The notes beneath the pieces are model-generated. The model did no database searches. It was not told the DNA's origin and saw only the letters and a program-made list of their open reading frames with translations. 63,276 nt of DNA from Zemynaea arenosa (GTDB lineage Bacteria > Pseudomonadota > Gammaproteobacteria > Burkholderiales > Burkholderiaceae_D), in contig NZ_SPVF01000161.1 in assembly GCF_004614185.1 (NCBI RefSeq), positions 1-63,276 on the forward strand. The letters run 5' to 3'. Numbering within the stretch: position 1 is the stretch's first letter; each line of letters starts with the position of its first letter. The translations under genes were made by a program, and so were the position numbers. Shown here piece after piece: positions 33,820 through 44,187 of this stretch.

Positions 33820-35046
33820 ATGGCCGTCAATTCCCCCCTGCCTGTCGCCGCCGACCTGAAACCCGTCGCCGGCATCGAACTTGGATACGCCGAAGCCGGT
33901 ATCAAGAAGCCGGGCCGCAAGGACGTGTTGGTGATGAAGCTCGCCGACACGGCCACCGTGGCTGGCGTCTTCACCAAGAACCGCTTCTGCGCCGCGCCGG
34001 TCCAGATCAGCAAGGCCAATCTGGCCGCGGGCGCGAAAATCCGCGCGCTGGTCGTCAACACTGGTAACGCCAACGCAGGCACCGGCGACGAAGGCTTGGC
34101 CCGCGCCAGGCAGACCTGTGAGGCGCTGGCACAGGAATTGGGCTGCGCGCCCGAACAGATCCTCCCGTTCTCCACGGGCGTGATCCTGGAGCCGCTGCCG
34201 GTGCAGAAGATCGTCGCGGCGCTGCCCGCCGCCATCCAGAACCTCAAGGCGGACAACTGGTTCAACGCCGCGGAAGCCATCATGACCACGGACACGCAGC
34301 CCAAGGCCGCGTCGCGCACCGTCAGCATCGGCGGGCACAGTGTGACGATGACTGGCATCTCCAAGGGCGCGGGCATGATCAAGCCGAACATGGCGACCAT
34401 GCTGGGCTATTTGGCGTTCGACGCCAAGGTCGCGCAGCCAGTGCTGGATGAACTGGTGCGCCACGCGGCGGATCACTCGTTCAACTCCATCACTATTGAC
34501 GGCGACACGTCCACCAACGACTCGTTCATCCTGATGGCCACTGGCGCGGGCACGCTGGAGATTACGTCGCTGGAGCAGCCGGAGTACGCGGCCCTGCGCG
34601 ACGCGGTGACCGAGCTGTCCCGCACCCTGGCGCAGATGATCATCCGCGACGGCGAGGGCGCCACCAAGTTCATGACCATCACGGTAGAAGAGGGCAAGGA
34701 TGTGGAAGAGTGCCGCAAGATCGCCTACTCGATCGCCCACTCGCCGCTGGTGAAGACGGCGTTCTTCGCGTCCGACCCGAACCTCGGCCGCATCCTGGCC
34801 GCCATCGGCTATGCCGGCGTGGACGACCTGGACGTGACCAAGCTGAATCTGTATCTGGACGACGTCTGGGTCGCCAAGAACGGCGGCCGCAATCCGGACT
34901 ACAAGGAAGAAGATGGCCAGCGCGTGATGAAGCAGAGCGAGATCACCATCCGCGTCAAGCTCGCGCGCGGCGCCGCCACGGCCACCGTGTGGACCTGCGA
35001 CCTGTCGCACGACTACGTTTCCATCAACGCCGACTACCGGTCCTGA
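33820..35046 (+). CDS. argJ: Bifunctional ornithine acetyltransferase / N-acetylglutamate synthase
   Basis: Arginine biosynthesis enzyme that recycles the acetyl group between acetylornithine and glutamate. 408 residues. The precursor self-cleaves before the nucleophilic Thr in [14 protein letters not shown], giving alpha and beta chains. TGNANAGTG and DGDTSTNDS are typical. The ATG at 33820 (MAVNSPLPV) fits the family start. The following two genes (DUF815 ATPase, mutT) run in the same direction with short gaps. Confidence 0.96.
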   Translation: MAVNSPLPVAADLKPVAGIELGYAEAGIKKPGRKDVLVMKLADTATVAGVFTKNRFCAAPVQISKANLAAGAKIRALVVNTGNANAGTGDEGLARARQTCEALAQELGCAPEQILPFSTGVILEPLPVQKIVAALPAAIQNLKADNWFNAAEAIMTTDTQPKAASRTVSIGGHSVTMTGISKGAGMIKPNMATMLGYLAFDAKVAQPVLDELVRHAADHSFNSITIDGDTSTNDSFILMATGAGTLEITSLEQPEYAALRDAVTELSRTLAQMIIRDGEGATKFMTITVEEGKDVEECRKIAYSIAHSPLVKTAFFASDPNLGRILAAIGYAGVDDLDVTKLNLYLDDVWVAKNGGRNPDYKEEDGQRVMKQSEITIRVKLARGAATATVWTCDLSHDYVSINADYRS

Positions 35047-35065
35047 TTCTTTTTCGCTGTACCGC

Positions 35066-35941
35066 ATGACGCCCCTGGAACAGCTGATCGCCCGCGCGGA
35101 AGCGGTGCTGGCGCGCGTGGAAGCCGTGCTGCCGCAGCCACCGCGCGAGCCGGACTGGCAGCGCAGCTTTGCCTTCCGCTGGCGCAAGCGCGCGAGTGGA
35201 GGCGCGAGCTGGCTGCAGCCAGTCGCGCATGTGGCGCAAATCCGGCTCGACGACCTCCACAACATCGCCGCGCAGAAGGCTGCGATCGAGCAGAACACGC
35301 GCCAGTTCGTGCAGGGCCGCCCGGCCAATAACGTGCTGCTCACGGGTGCGCGCGGGACCGGGAAGTCCTCGCTGATCAAGGCCTGCCTGAATGCGTTCGC
35401 GGACCAGGGCCTGCGGCTGATCGAGGTGGACAAGGCCGACTTGGCGGACCTGCCGGACATCGTCGACCTGGTCGCGGGACGCAAGGAGCGCTTCGTGATC
35501 TTCTGCGACGACCTGTCGTTCGAGGAAGGCGAGGGCGGATACAAGGCCTTGAAGGTTGCGCTGGACGGCTCGATCTCCGCGCAGTCGGACAATGTGCTGA
35601 TCTACGCGACCTCGAACCGGCGCCACCTCATGCCCGAGAAGATGAGCGATAACGCGGGCACCACGCACGACGACGACGGCGATCTGCACCCTGGCGAAAC
35701 GGTGGAGGAAAAGATCTCGCTGTCCGAACGCTTCGGGCTGTGGCTCTCGTTCTATCCCTTCAAGCAGGACGACTATCTCGACATCGCCGCGCACTGGCTG
35801 CGCAGCTTTGGCTGCGATGACGCGCAGATCGAGGCGGCACGAGCGGACGCCTTGCGCTGGGCCCTGCAGCGCGGCTCGCGCTCGGGGCGCGTGGCGTGGC
35901 AGTTCGCGAAGGCCCATGCGGGCAGGCTTCCCGATGCGTGA
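35066..35941 (+). CDS. DUF815-family ATP-binding protein
   Basis: A 291-residue AAA-type ATPase-like protein. Walker A is GARGTGKSS near residue 93, and Walker B-like FVIFCDDLSFEEGE is near 145. The TSNRRHLMPEKMSDN block followed by SERFGLWLSFYPF is the hallmark of DUF815. The biochemical role of the family is not established. It sits between argJ and mutT, and its 3' end overlaps the mutT start by 8 nt. Confidence 0.85.
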   Translation: MTPLEQLIARAEAVLARVEAVLPQPPREPDWQRSFAFRWRKRASGGASWLQPVAHVAQIRLDDLHNIAAQKAAIEQNTRQFVQGRPANNVLLTGARGTGKSSLIKACLNAFADQGLRLIEVDKADLADLPDIVDLVAGRKERFVIFCDDLSFEEGEGGYKALKVALDGSISAQSDNVLIYATSNRRHLMPEKMSDNAGTTHDDDGDLHPGETVEEKISLSERFGLWLSFYPFKQDDYLDIAAHWLRSFGCDDAQIEAARADALRWALQRGSRSGRVAWQFAKAHAGRLPDA

Positions 35942-36362
35942 GGTGTCCGCCCGTCCGATCGATGTCGCCGTCGGCATCCTGATGAAGCCCAACGGCGATG
36001 TGCTGCTCGGCCAGCGGCCCGAGGGCAAGCCCTATGCGGGCTACTGGGAATTCCCGGGCGGGAAAGTGGAGCCGGATGAAGCCATCCTCGCGGCGCTCAA
36101 GCGCGAATTCGTCGAAGAGCTCGGGGTCGAGATCACCGAGGCCGAGGAATGGTGCGGCGTGGAGCATGTGTACGAGCATGCGCACGTGCGGCTGCACTTC
36201 TTCATCGCGCGCGCCTGGCGCGGCGAGCCGCAAAGCCTGGAAGGGCAGGCGTTCGCGTGGCAGGGCACCGTCGGCGTCGAGCCGCTGCTGCCGGCCACCA
36301 TTCCACTGATTAGATGGCTCGACGCGCTGCGCTACGGGCCGCACGAATCCAAAACTACCTGA
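35934..36362 (+). CDS. mutT: MutT-type Nudix hydrolase (8-oxo-dGTPase)
   Basis: A 142-residue Nudix enzyme that cleans oxidised guanine nucleotides from the pool. The Nudix box GX5EX7REUXEEXGU is complete in GGKVEPDEAILAALKREF and the following VEELGVE. The N-terminal VAVGILMKPNGDVLLGQRPEGKPYAGYWEFPGGK matches MutT. The ATG at 35934 overlaps the end of the ATPase gene; ATG 35916 is an alternative. Confidence 0.9.
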   Translation: MREVSARPIDVAVGILMKPNGDVLLGQRPEGKPYAGYWEFPGGKVEPDEAILAALKREFVEELGVEITEAEEWCGVEHVYEHAHVRLHFFIARAWRGEPQSLEGQAFAWQGTVGVEPLLPATIPLIRWLDALRYGPHESKTT

Positions 36363-36371
36363 AGGACCGCT

Positions 36372-37667
36372 GTGAAAGTTATCGTTCTTGGCAGTGGTGT
36401 CATCGGCACCACGACCGCGTACTACCTGGCCAAGGCCGGGCATGAAGTCACCGTCATCGACCGCCAGCCGGGTGCGGGCCTGGAGACCAGCTTCGCGAAT
36501 GCGGGCGAGGTCTCGCCGGGCTACGCATCGCCGTGGGCCGGGCCGGGCGTGCCGGCGAAGGCCGTCAAGTGGCTGACGATGAAGCATTCGCCGCTGGTGG
36601 TGCGGCCGTCGCTCGATCCGGCGCAGTGGCGCTGGATGTTTTCCATGCTCGCCAACTGCAACCAGAAGAGCTATGAGATCAACAAGGGCCGCATGGTACG
36701 GCTGGCCGAGTACTCGCGCGATGTGCTGATCCAGCTGCGGCGGGACACCGGCATCGCCTACGACGACCGCGCGCAGGGCACGCTGCAGGTGTTCCGCACG
36801 CAGAAGCAGCTCGATGGCGCGGCGGGCGACATCGCGGTGCTGAAGGAATACGGCGTGCCGTATGAGGTGCTGGATGCGGCGGGCTGCACGCGCGCCGAGC
36901 CGGCGCTGGCGCGGGTGCAGGACAAGATCGTGGGCGGCCTGCGGCTGCCGGGCGACGAGACGGGCGACTGCTTCATCTTCACGCAGCGGCTGGCGGAGAT
37001 GGCGGCCGCGCTGGGTGTCAAGTTTGTGGCGGGCGTCACGATCCAGCGCGTGAAGTATGAGGGCGACCGGATCACGGGCGTGGTGACGTCCGCGGGCGAG
37101 CACAGGGCGGATAGCTACGTGCTGGCGCTGGGCAGCTACTCGCCGCTGATGCTGCGCGAGCTCGGGATCAAGATCCCGGTGTACCCGGTGAAGGGCTACT
37201 CGATCACGGTGCCGATCACGGATGCCGCAGGCGCGCCCGAATCGACGGTGATGGATGAGACCTACAAGGTCGCGATCACGCGCCTGGGCGACCGGATCCG
37301 CGTGGGCGGCACGGCGGAGCTGGCGGGCTACGACCTGACGCTGCGGCCGGCGCGGCGCGAGACGCTGGAGCATTCGGTGAACGATCTGTTTCCGCTGGGT
37401 GGCGACACGTCCAAGGCCACGTTCTGGTGCGGCCTGCGGCCGATGACGCCGGACGGCACGCCGGTGGTCGGCCCCACGCCGTACCGTAACCTGTTCCTGA
37501 ATACCGGCCATGGCACCCTGGGCTGGACCATGGCGTGCGGTTCCGGCCGCGTGCTGGCCGACATGCTGTCCGGCCGCCAGCCCGAGATCAGCCTCGACGG
37601 CCTGTTCATGGACCGCTACCGCGCCAACACCCGCCCCCTGCACGTGCCCGCCAACATCACCGCCTGA
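36372..37667 (+). CDS. dadA: D-amino-acid dehydrogenase
   Basis: FAD-dependent membrane-associated dehydrogenase oxidising D-amino acids (D-alanine) to 2-oxo acids. 431 residues. The N-terminal dinucleotide motif [21 protein letters not shown] is intact, and [21 protein letters not shown] is the C-terminal FAD-binding signature. GTG start with GAAGGA 5 nt upstream. No alanine racemase (dadX) is next to it. REP sequences start immediately after its stop. Confidence 0.93.
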   Translation: MKVIVLGSGVIGTTTAYYLAKAGHEVTVIDRQPGAGLETSFANAGEVSPGYASPWAGPGVPAKAVKWLTMKHSPLVVRPSLDPAQWRWMFSMLANCNQKSYEINKGRMVRLAEYSRDVLIQLRRDTGIAYDDRAQGTLQVFRTQKQLDGAAGDIAVLKEYGVPYEVLDAAGCTRAEPALARVQDKIVGGLRLPGDETGDCFIFTQRLAEMAAALGVKFVAGVTIQRVKYEGDRITGVVTSAGEHRADSYVLALGSYSPLMLRELGIKIPVYPVKGYSITVPITDAAGAPESTVMDETYKVAITRLGDRIRVGGTAELAGYDLTLRPARRETLEHSVNDLFPLGGDTSKATFWCGLRPMTPDGTPVVGPTPYRNLFLNTGHGTLGWTMACGSGRVLADMLSGRQPEISLDGLFMDRYRANTRPLHVPANITA

Positions 37668-37735
37668 ACCGGGGTCAGGCCTGCCGCTCCCCCGCCGGGG
37701 TCAGGCCCCCCCCACAACCGGGGCCTGACCCCGGT
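37668..37735. repeat. REP cluster between dadA and the RAYT gene
   Basis: Three copies: ACCGGGGTCAGGCCT (37668-37682), CCGGGGTCAGGCCCC (37695-37709) and the inverted GGGGCCTGACCCCGGT (37720-37735). The last two form a hairpin-capable pair (REPIN-like). They begin within one base of the dadA stop. Confidence 0.85.
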
Positions 37736-37757
37736 AGCGGAATGCGCTACTTCGGCA

Positions 37758-38297
37758 TTACGGCACGGATATGATTTCGGCCTCCGGCTGGGCGCTTGTC
37801 TCGGCTGAGGTGGGCAGATAGTGGAGGCCATGGCTGAGCCAGGCTGGCCGGTTGCTGAGGCCCATGTGCGCGCGATAGCTGCTCCAAGTCCATTCCTCAG
37901 GCTGTTGCACGAGGCAAGCCCGCACGGGGTTGAGCTCGACATAGCGGCAGGCCGCGATCAGATACTCGTCCCGATCCACCAGGTTGGCGTAATAGCGCCC
38001 CTGAAACACGTGGCCGCACGTGCCATGGCGCCGGTTGTACTTCTGCGTGTAGACCCCGTTCAAATAGTGCATCGCCTGCGCCAGGTTGGCCTCGGGCGTA
38101 CTCAGCACGAAGTGGTAGTGGTTTCCCATCAGGCAGTACGACAGCACGCTGATCTTGTAGCGTTCGACTGTCGCGGCGAGCACGTCCAACATCATTGAAC
38201 GGTCGTGCTCGTCATTAAAAATAGGCTCCTGGCGGTCCCCGCGGGACGTGACGTGGTAGATGGCGCCGGGAAATTGAATGCGGTTGCGTCTGGCCAT
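37758..38297 (-). mobile_element. REP-associated tyrosine transposase (RAYT, TnpA-REP)
   Basis: A 179-residue single-strand transposase of the Y1/HUH type. The metal-binding HxH is H60-Y-H62 in MGNHYHFVLSTPEANL, and the likely catalytic tyrosine is Y83 in NGVYTQKYNRRHGTCGHVFQGRY. The start has a near-perfect AGGAGG. The gene is flanked on both sides by REP sequences of the same family found elsewhere in this window, as expected for RAYTs, which are usually single-copy and thought to mobilise REPs. It looks intact. Confidence 0.92.
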
Positions 38298-38366
38298 GAT
38301 GTCCTCCTGGTTGGGTTAACTCAGGCTTGGACGGCGCGTGCTACCTATGGTTCCCGAAAATTTGAT

Positions 38367-38405
38367 GGGGTCTGACCCCGAGAGGGGAGCCAGGCCTGAC
38401 CCCGG
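38367..38405. repeat. REP pair upstream of the RAYT gene
   Basis: The self-palindrome GGGGTCTGACCCC (38367-38379) and the inverted copy AGGCCTGACCCCGG (38392-38405) lie between the RAYT start and the end of yacG. Confidence 0.8.
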
Positions 38406-38433
38406 AGGTGTGGGGCGAACGGACGAGGCCGGC

Positions 38434-38625
38434 TCAGGGCGCGGGATCGGCGTCGGGATCGGCCAGGGGGTCGTCCGGCGGGCCGCCGGGGATGGTGTAC
38501 TTCTCTTCGGCCCAGGCGCCCAGGTCGATTTGCTGGCAGCGCTCGGAACAGAACGGGCGGTAGCGGCTCTTCTCGGTCCACTCGACCTTGGCGCCGCAGG
38601 TGGGACAACTGACTATCGTGGGCAT
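38434..38625 (-). CDS. yacG: DNA gyrase inhibitor YacG
   Basis: A 63-residue zinc-finger protein. Four Cys ligands are seen in CPTCG near the start and CSERC about 17 residues later, followed by the conserved C-terminal [13 protein letters not shown]. In E. coli YacG binds GyrB and inhibits gyrase. I chose the ATG at 38625 ([11 protein letters not shown]) over a GTG at 38643. It is downstream of zapD and coaE in the same direction, as in many proteobacteria. Confidence 0.9.
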   Translation of the reverse strand: MPTIVSCPTCGAKVEWTEKSRYRPFCSERCQQIDLGAWAEEKYTIPGGPPDDPLADPDADPAP

Positions 38626-38656
38626 CGCAACCAACTCACACACTCAAAACGCAAAC

Positions 38657-39412
38657 TCAAAAATTACACAGGGTGAGGTCGAATGGTACATCTTCCTCCA
38701 GCGCCTTGGGTTTCAGGTCGCCGCCCTGGGTGGTGAAACGCACCCACAGCATGTATTTATTGGCCGAGATCTCGGGAATCGCTCCCTGCCGCTCGTCCAC
38801 CGTCAGCCGCAGCATCTGGTACACCTTCCCCTGCAGCATCTGCTGGTAGCTCCCGGCCACCGCGATCATCTTGACCGGCGTGCCGGACTCGCGCAGCAGC
38901 CGCAGCACCAGTGCCAGCGCATCGAACAGCGGCGCCAGCGGCCCGAACCAGCCCATGATGTCGGCGTAGCGCTGTTCGGCCGAGCGCCGCTGCCACGCGT
39001 GGTACGACGGCAGGTCGAACTCGCACGCGCCGCCTGGAATGATGGTGCGCCCGCGGATGCTCATCAGCCATTCGTTGTCGCGCACGTTCTGCCCGGTCTT
39101 GCCCTGCGCCGCTACCAGGTTGGCGGAGACGCTCTCCAGCTCCCCCAGCACCGCGTCGACCACGTCGCTGGCGACGTTGGGATTGGAGCGGAACGCGAGC
39201 AGGCTTTGCTTCTGCCGCTCCAGCTCCTGCAGCAGGTCCGACTTCAAGTCGGCCCGCCCCGCCACCTCGAGCATGTCGAAGATCGTGGCCAGCGCCACGT
39301 GGTGCTGCATCGGGTGCTCCTGATGCACAAAGAACTTGAATTTCTCGTACAGGTCCTCCAGCCGCAACAACGTGCGTATGCGCTCGTTGAAAGGGTATTC
39401 GTAGACGATCAA
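38657..39412 (-). CDS. zapD: Cell division protein ZapD
   Basis: A 251-residue cytoplasmic protein that cross-links FtsZ filaments. It starts [19 protein letters not shown], the family signature, and contains [17 protein letters not shown] and the C-terminal FDLTLCNF. It lies in the coaE-zapD-yacG block next to the pilus assembly genes, the usual arrangement in beta- and gammaproteobacteria. Confidence 0.93.
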   Translation of the reverse strand: MIVYEYPFNERIRTLLRLEDLYEKFKFFVHQEHPMQHHVALATIFDMLEVAGRADLKSDLLQELERQKQSLLAFRSNPNVASDVVDAVLGELESVSANLVAAQGKTGQNVRDNEWLMSIRGRTIIPGGACEFDLPSYHAWQRRSAEQRYADIMGWFGPLAPLFDALALVLRLLRESGTPVKMIAVAGSYQQMLQGKVYQMLRLTVDERQGAIPEISANKYMLWVRFTTQGGDLKPKALEEDVPFDLTLCNF

Positions 39413-39474
39413 AATGACATCCCTGTTTTAATAGCCGGACAAGACCCCGTGATTCTGAACCAAGCGACGCAAAA

Positions 39475-40113
39475 TTACAAACGCTCCCTCTGTGCGCGCC
39501 CCGCCAAAGCCAGATAGCGCCCATGCAGGGCGTCCACCAGCGGCGCCAGCGCCTCCCGCGGCCCGTCGTTGGTAATGACGTCGTCCGCCGCCGCGAGGCG
39601 CTGCTCCCGGCTGGCCTGGGCCGCGAGGATGGCCCGCACCTGGGCCGGCGGCAGGCCGTTGCGGGCAATGACGCGGGCGATCTGCACCTCCTCCGGGCAG
39701 TCCACCACCAGCACCCGGTCCACGCGCTCCTTCCACCCCCCCGACTCCACCAGCAGCGGCACCACGAACACCACGTACGGCCCGGTGGCCGCCGCCGCCG
39801 CGGCATGGGCCGCCGCGCGGATCATGGGATGGAGGATGGCTTCCAGACGCTGCTTGGCGCCGGCATCGGAAAACACGAGGGTCCGCATGCGGGCCCGGTC
39901 CAGGGAGCCGTCGGCCGCGACGTATTCGGGGCCGAAGGAAGCGGATATGGCGCCCATGGCCGGCCCGTGCGGGGCCGTCATCGCATGGGCGATGGCGTCG
40001 GTGTCGACGATGCTGGCACCCCGTTCCCCCAGCATGTCGGCCACCAGCGACTTGCCGCTGCCGATGCCGCCGGTGAGTCCCACCGTGAATGCTGTGCCGT
40101 CGTTCTTGTTCAT
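39475..40113 (-). CDS. coaE: Dephospho-CoA kinase
   Basis: Last step of coenzyme A synthesis. 212 residues. P-loop [11 protein letters not shown] (about 13-23), the substrate motif [12 protein letters not shown], and [14 protein letters not shown]. Normal length. Between pilD and zapD on the same strand. Confidence 0.95.
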   Translation of the reverse strand: MNKNDGTAFTVGLTGGIGSGKSLVADMLGERGASIVDTDAIAHAMTAPHGPAMGAISASFGPEYVAADGSLDRARMRTLVFSDAGAKQRLEAILHPMIRAAAHAAAAAATGPYVVFVVPLLVESGGWKERVDRVLVVDCPEEVQIARVIARNGLPPAQVRAILAAQASREQRLAAADDVITNDGPREALAPLVDALHGRYLALAGRAQRERL

Positions 40114-40142
40114 TGTTGTAGGCCGGCGCGGTCAGAAGAAGG

Positions 40143-41006
40143 TCAGCCCGTGAAGCTCTGCGTGAACTGGGACAGTGGATGCCCGTAGAGGAGGGCGATC
40201 AGACCCGCCGCAGCGAGGTAGGGACCGAAGGGAATCGGCTTGTCCCGGCCGCGCCGTGCGAACAGGATCAGAGAAATCCCGACCACCGCGCCCACCACGG
40301 ACGACAGCAGGATGATCACCGGGAGCATGGTCCAGCCCAGCCAGGCGCCGAGCGCCGCCAGCAGCTTGAAGTCACCATAGCCCATGCCTTCCTTCTTGGT
40401 CGCGAGCTTGAACAGCCAGTAGACGGACCACAGCACCAGGTAGCCCGCGGCCGCGCCGATCACCGCGTCCTTCAGCGGGACGATGGCGCCATTCAGGTTG
40501 ACCAGCAGCCCGGCCCACAGCAGCGGATAGGTGAGGTCGTCCGGCAGCAGCTGGGTGTCGGCGTCGATGAAGGTCATCGCAATCAGGAGGTACAGGAACA
40601 CCAGGGTTGCCAGGCCCACCACGCCGGAGCCGAAGGTCCACACCAGCAGGGCGGACAGCAGGCCGGTGGCCAGTTCCACCAGCGGGTAGCGCGCCGAGAT
40701 CCGGGCCCCGCACTCGCTGCACTTGCCGCGCAGGATCAGCCAGCTGAGGACGGGGATGTTTTCCAGCGCCGAGATCTTGTGGCCGCAGTGCGGGCACGCG
40801 GAGCGCGGCGTCATGAGGTTGTACGTGTCCTGGTGCGGCAGTTCCTTGCCGCTTTCGTGGGCCACGTAGTTGTCGGAGTCGCGCTGCATCATCTTCGGCA
40901 GCCGGTGGATGACGACGTTCAGGAAGCTGCCGATCAGCAGGCCGAAGATGCCGGCCACGATGGCGGCCGGCAGGAAGCCCGGTGCGGCGAACAGGAGAGA
41001 CTCCAT
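40143..41006 (-). CDS. pilD: Type IV prepilin peptidase / N-methyltransferase
   Basis: Inner-membrane aspartic protease that cleaves and methylates type IV prepilins and pseudopilins. 287 residues. Two CxxC pairs (CPHCG and CSECG) form the cytoplasmic zinc module. The catalytic aspartates lie in FIDADTQLLPD and in the GxGD motif GYGDFKLL. About seven membrane segments. Downstream of pilC. Confidence 0.96.
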   Translation of the reverse strand: MESLLFAAPGFLPAAIVAGIFGLLIGSFLNVVIHRLPKMMQRDSDNYVAHESGKELPHQDTYNLMTPRSACPHCGHKISALENIPVLSWLILRGKCSECGARISARYPLVELATGLLSALLVWTFGSGVVGLATLVFLYLLIAMTFIDADTQLLPDDLTYPLLWAGLLVNLNGAIVPLKDAVIGAAAGYLVLWSVYWLFKLATKKEGMGYGDFKLLAALGAWLGWTMLPVIILLSSVVGAVVGISLILFARRGRDKPIPFGPYLAAAGLIALLYGHPLSQFTQSFTG

Positions 41007-41053
41007 GCGACTCCGATAATGTTGATGAGGTGGCGCGCAGTATAAACGACGCC

Positions 41054-42280
41054 TTACACCACCGCGCCCAGTTTGAAGATCGGCAGGTACATGGCCACCA
41101 CCAGGCCGCCGATCAGCACGCCCAGGATCGCCATGATCAGCGGCTCCATCAGGGAGGACAGAGCGGACACGGCTTCGTCCACCTCCTCCTCGAAGAAGTC
41201 GGCCACCTTGCCCAGCATCGAGTCGAGCGCGCCGGACTCCTCGCCAATCGCCACCATCTGGGTGACGATGGACGGGAACACGTTCGCGTTCTGCATCGAG
41301 ACGGTCAGCGAGGTACCGGTCGACACCTCGGTCTGGATCTTCTTGGTCGCCTCCACGTACAGCGCATTGCCCGAAGCGCCGCCCACCGAGTCGAGCGCCT
41401 CCACCAGCGGCACGCCGGCCGCGAACATGGTGGCCAGGGTCCGGGTCCAGCGGGCAATGGTGGCCTTGCGGATCACCTCACCGAAGATGGGCAGCTTGAG
41501 CATCAGGAGGTCCATGCGCCGCTGCATGACGGTCGAGCGCCGCCACGACTGGAAGAAGAAGTACAGTCCCGCAAACAGGCCGCCGAAGATCAGGTACCAC
41601 CACTGCACGAAAAAGGCGGACATGTTCATCACGAACACCGTCGGTGCCGGCAGGTCGGCGCCAAAGCTTTCGAACACGCTCTTGAAGGCCGGGACCACCC
41701 AGATCATGATGACGGCGGTGACGATGAAGGCCACCGACAGCACCGCGATCGGGTAGGTGAGGGCGGACTTGATCTTGGCCTTGATGGCCAGGGTCTTCTC
41801 TTTGTAGATCGCGAGACGGGTCAGCAGGTCCTCGAGAATACCGGCCTGCTCGCCCGCGCCCACCAGGTTGCAGAACAGCGGGTCGAAGTACAGCGGGTAC
41901 TTGCGGAAGGCGTTATTCAGCGAGGTACCGGTCTCGATGTCGCCGCGCAGGTCCATGATCAGCTTCGCCATCGACGGATTGGCGTGGCCCTTGCCGACGA
42001 TGTCGAAGGACTGCAGCAGCGGCACGCCGGCCTTCATCATGGTGGCCAGCTGGCGGGTGAACATCGTGATGTCCTTGTCGGTCACCTTCTTGCCGCTGCG
42101 GTAGGCCTTCTTCTTGACCTTGGTGACCATGATGCCCTGGCGGCGCAGCGTCACGTTGACGATGGCCTCGCCCCCGGCGCGCAGCTCGCCCTTGACGGTC
42201 TTGCCGGATTTGTCCTTGCCTTCCCAGGCGTAGACCTGTTCCTTGACGCCGGCGCCGGCTTTTACGCTTGTCGTAGCCAT
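41054..42280 (-). CDS. pilC: Type IV pilus platform protein PilC
   Basis: Inner-membrane platform of the pilus machine. 408 residues with two GspF domains (about residues 70-195 and 275-400), each ending in membrane helices. Motifs include FTRQLATMMKAGVPLLQSFDIV and the second copy ARWTRTLATMFAAGVPLVEALD. I chose the ATG at 42280 (MATTSVKAG), which has GGGAAG upstream. 17 nt after pilB. Confidence 0.95.
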   Translation of the reverse strand: MATTSVKAGAGVKEQVYAWEGKDKSGKTVKGELRAGGEAIVNVTLRRQGIMVTKVKKKAYRSGKKVTDKDITMFTRQLATMMKAGVPLLQSFDIVGKGHANPSMAKLIMDLRGDIETGTSLNNAFRKYPLYFDPLFCNLVGAGEQAGILEDLLTRLAIYKEKTLAIKAKIKSALTYPIAVLSVAFIVTAVIMIWVVPAFKSVFESFGADLPAPTVFVMNMSAFFVQWWYLIFGGLFAGLYFFFQSWRRSTVMQRRMDLLMLKLPIFGEVIRKATIARWTRTLATMFAAGVPLVEALDSVGGASGNALYVEATKKIQTEVSTGTSLTVSMQNANVFPSIVTQMVAIGEESGALDSMLGKVADFFEEEVDEAVSALSSLMEPLIMAILGVLIGGLVVAMYLPIFKLGAVV

Positions 42281-42297
42281 ATGCTTCCCATGTAACT

Positions 42298-44028
42298 CTA
42301 TTCGTTGGTGCAGCCGAGGACTTCTTCGAGGCTGGTGAGGCCCTGCATGACCTTCATGAGGCCCGACCGGCGCAGCGAATTCACGCCCTCCAGCTCGGCC
42401 TGCGCGGCGATCTGCATCGCGTTGCCCTGTTCGAGGATCAGCTTTTCGATGGCGGGCGTGATCGGCATGATCTGGTAGATGCCCACCCGGCCCTTGTAAC
42501 CGAGGCCGTTGCAGCGCTCGCACCCCACCGGGCCATACGGCTTCCACGAGCCATCCACCTCGGCTTCCTTGAAGCCCGCCTGCAGCAGCGCACTGCGCTC
42601 GATCTCGAGCGGCGCCTTGCACTGGCCGCACAGGCGGCGCGCCAGGCGCTGCGCCGTGATCATGATGACGGACGAGGCGATGTTGAAGGGCGCCACGCCC
42701 ATGTTCATCAAACGCGTGAGGGTGGACGGTGCATCGTTGGTGTGCAGCGTGGAGAACACCATGTGGCCGGTCTGCGCGGCCTTGATCGCGATGTCGGCGG
42801 TGTCCAGGTCGCGGATCTCGCCGACCATGATGATGTCCGGGTCCTGGCGCAGGAAGGACTTCAGCGCGGCCGAGAAAGTCAGGCCCGCGCGGTCGTTCAC
42901 GTTGACCTGGTTGATGCCGGGGAGGTTGATCTCGGCCGGGTCTTCCGCGGTCGAGATGTTGATGCCCGGTTTATTCAGGATGTTCAAGCAGGTGTACAGC
43001 GACACCGTCTTACCGGAACCCGTGGGGCCGGTCACCAGCACCATGCCGTACGGGCGGTGGATCGCTTCGAGCAGCAGCTCCTTCTGGCGCGCCTCGTAGC
43101 CCAAGGCGTCGATGCCGAGGGTGGCCGAGCTGGCGTCCAGAATACGCATCACGGTCTTCTCGCCGAACAGCGTGGGCAGGGTGGAGACGCGGAAGTCGAT
43201 GGTCTTGGTGGGCGAGACCACCAGCCGCATGCGGCCGTCCTGCGGCACCCGCTTCTCGGAGATATCCAGCTTGGCCAGCACCTTGATGCGCGAGACCAGC
43301 TTTTCGCGGATCGCCACCGGGGGCTGGGCGTGCTCGCGCAGCACCCCGTCCACGCGCACACGGATGCGGTAGAACTTCTCGAAAGGCTCGAAATGGATGT
43401 CGGAGGCGCCCATGTTCAGCGCATCCAGCAGGATCTTGTTGAGGAACTTGACGATCGGCGCGTCTTCGATCTCGTTGGCGCCTTCGGCCGCGGTATCGGG
43501 CTGCGCTTCCTCTTCGGCGAACTGGATGTCGTCGGCGTCGCCGACCAGGTCGGAGATGCTTTGCTCGGCACTCTTGTTCAGCGCCGCCAGCAGCTGCAGC
43601 AGCGCGTCGTGCGGCACCACCACCGGCTCCACCGAGCTCTCGCTCTGGAACTTGATCTGGTCCAGCGCGGCGATGTTGGTGGGGTCGGAAATCGCCACCG
43701 ACATCTTGTTGCCGCGCTTGGCCAGGGCGATCACGCGCTGCGCCTGCATCAGCTTGGCGTCGATGGCCTTCTGCGGCAGGAAGTCGAGCGCCAGCGCGGA
43801 CAGGTCCAGCATCGGGTAGCCGAAGGTGTCGGCGCAGAACGCGGCCAGCGACCTGGCGTCGATCAGGCCGGCGCCCAGCAGGGCGTCGATGAAGGGGACC
43901 TTCTCGGCCACCGACTTCTTGATCACCGTGTCGATCTGCGGTCCGTTCAGGCGCCCGGCCTGCAGGAGCGCGCGCGCCAGCCCGGGCAGCTGGGTGCCGG
44001 GCGTGGTGCTGGGGAGGACTGCTGCCAT
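42298..44028 (-). CDS. pilB: Type IV pilus extension ATPase PilB
   Basis: Hexameric ATPase powering pilus extension. 576 residues. N-terminal MshEN/GspE-N domain (about 20-160), then the ATPase core with Walker A GPTGSGKT (334-341), Walker B DPDIIMVGEIRD, and the zinc-binding CGQC...CERC between about 456 and 495. A GlyTyrLys-rich YKGRVGIYQI follows. First gene of the pilBCD-coaE-zapD-yacG run. About 160 nt upstream hold no gene. Confidence 0.96.
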   Translation of the reverse strand: MAAVLPSTTPGTQLPGLARALLQAGRLNGPQIDTVIKKSVAEKVPFIDALLGAGLIDARSLAAFCADTFGYPMLDLSALALDFLPQKAIDAKLMQAQRVIALAKRGNKMSVAISDPTNIAALDQIKFQSESSVEPVVVPHDALLQLLAALNKSAEQSISDLVGDADDIQFAEEEAQPDTAAEGANEIEDAPIVKFLNKILLDALNMGASDIHFEPFEKFYRIRVRVDGVLREHAQPPVAIREKLVSRIKVLAKLDISEKRVPQDGRMRLVVSPTKTIDFRVSTLPTLFGEKTVMRILDASSATLGIDALGYEARQKELLLEAIHRPYGMVLVTGPTGSGKTVSLYTCLNILNKPGINISTAEDPAEINLPGINQVNVNDRAGLTFSAALKSFLRQDPDIIMVGEIRDLDTADIAIKAAQTGHMVFSTLHTNDAPSTLTRLMNMGVAPFNIASSVIMITAQRLARRLCGQCKAPLEIERSALLQAGFKEAEVDGSWKPYGPVGCERCNGLGYKGRVGIYQIMPITPAIEKLILEQGNAMQIAAQAELEGVNSLRRSGLMKVMQGLTSLEEVLGCTNE

Positions 44029-44187
44029 AGTGCGCGCGAGTTGATGAGTAAGGGGCGAACGAACGCGGACGGCCCGTCAGCCGCCCAAATAGTTGCCTTG
44101 GATCATGCCTTCAGGGCTTTGATTTGTAAAGTCTTTTGGCCGGAAATCGCGGCTTGGATACCACGTGGACGATCTGCCATCGGCCGC

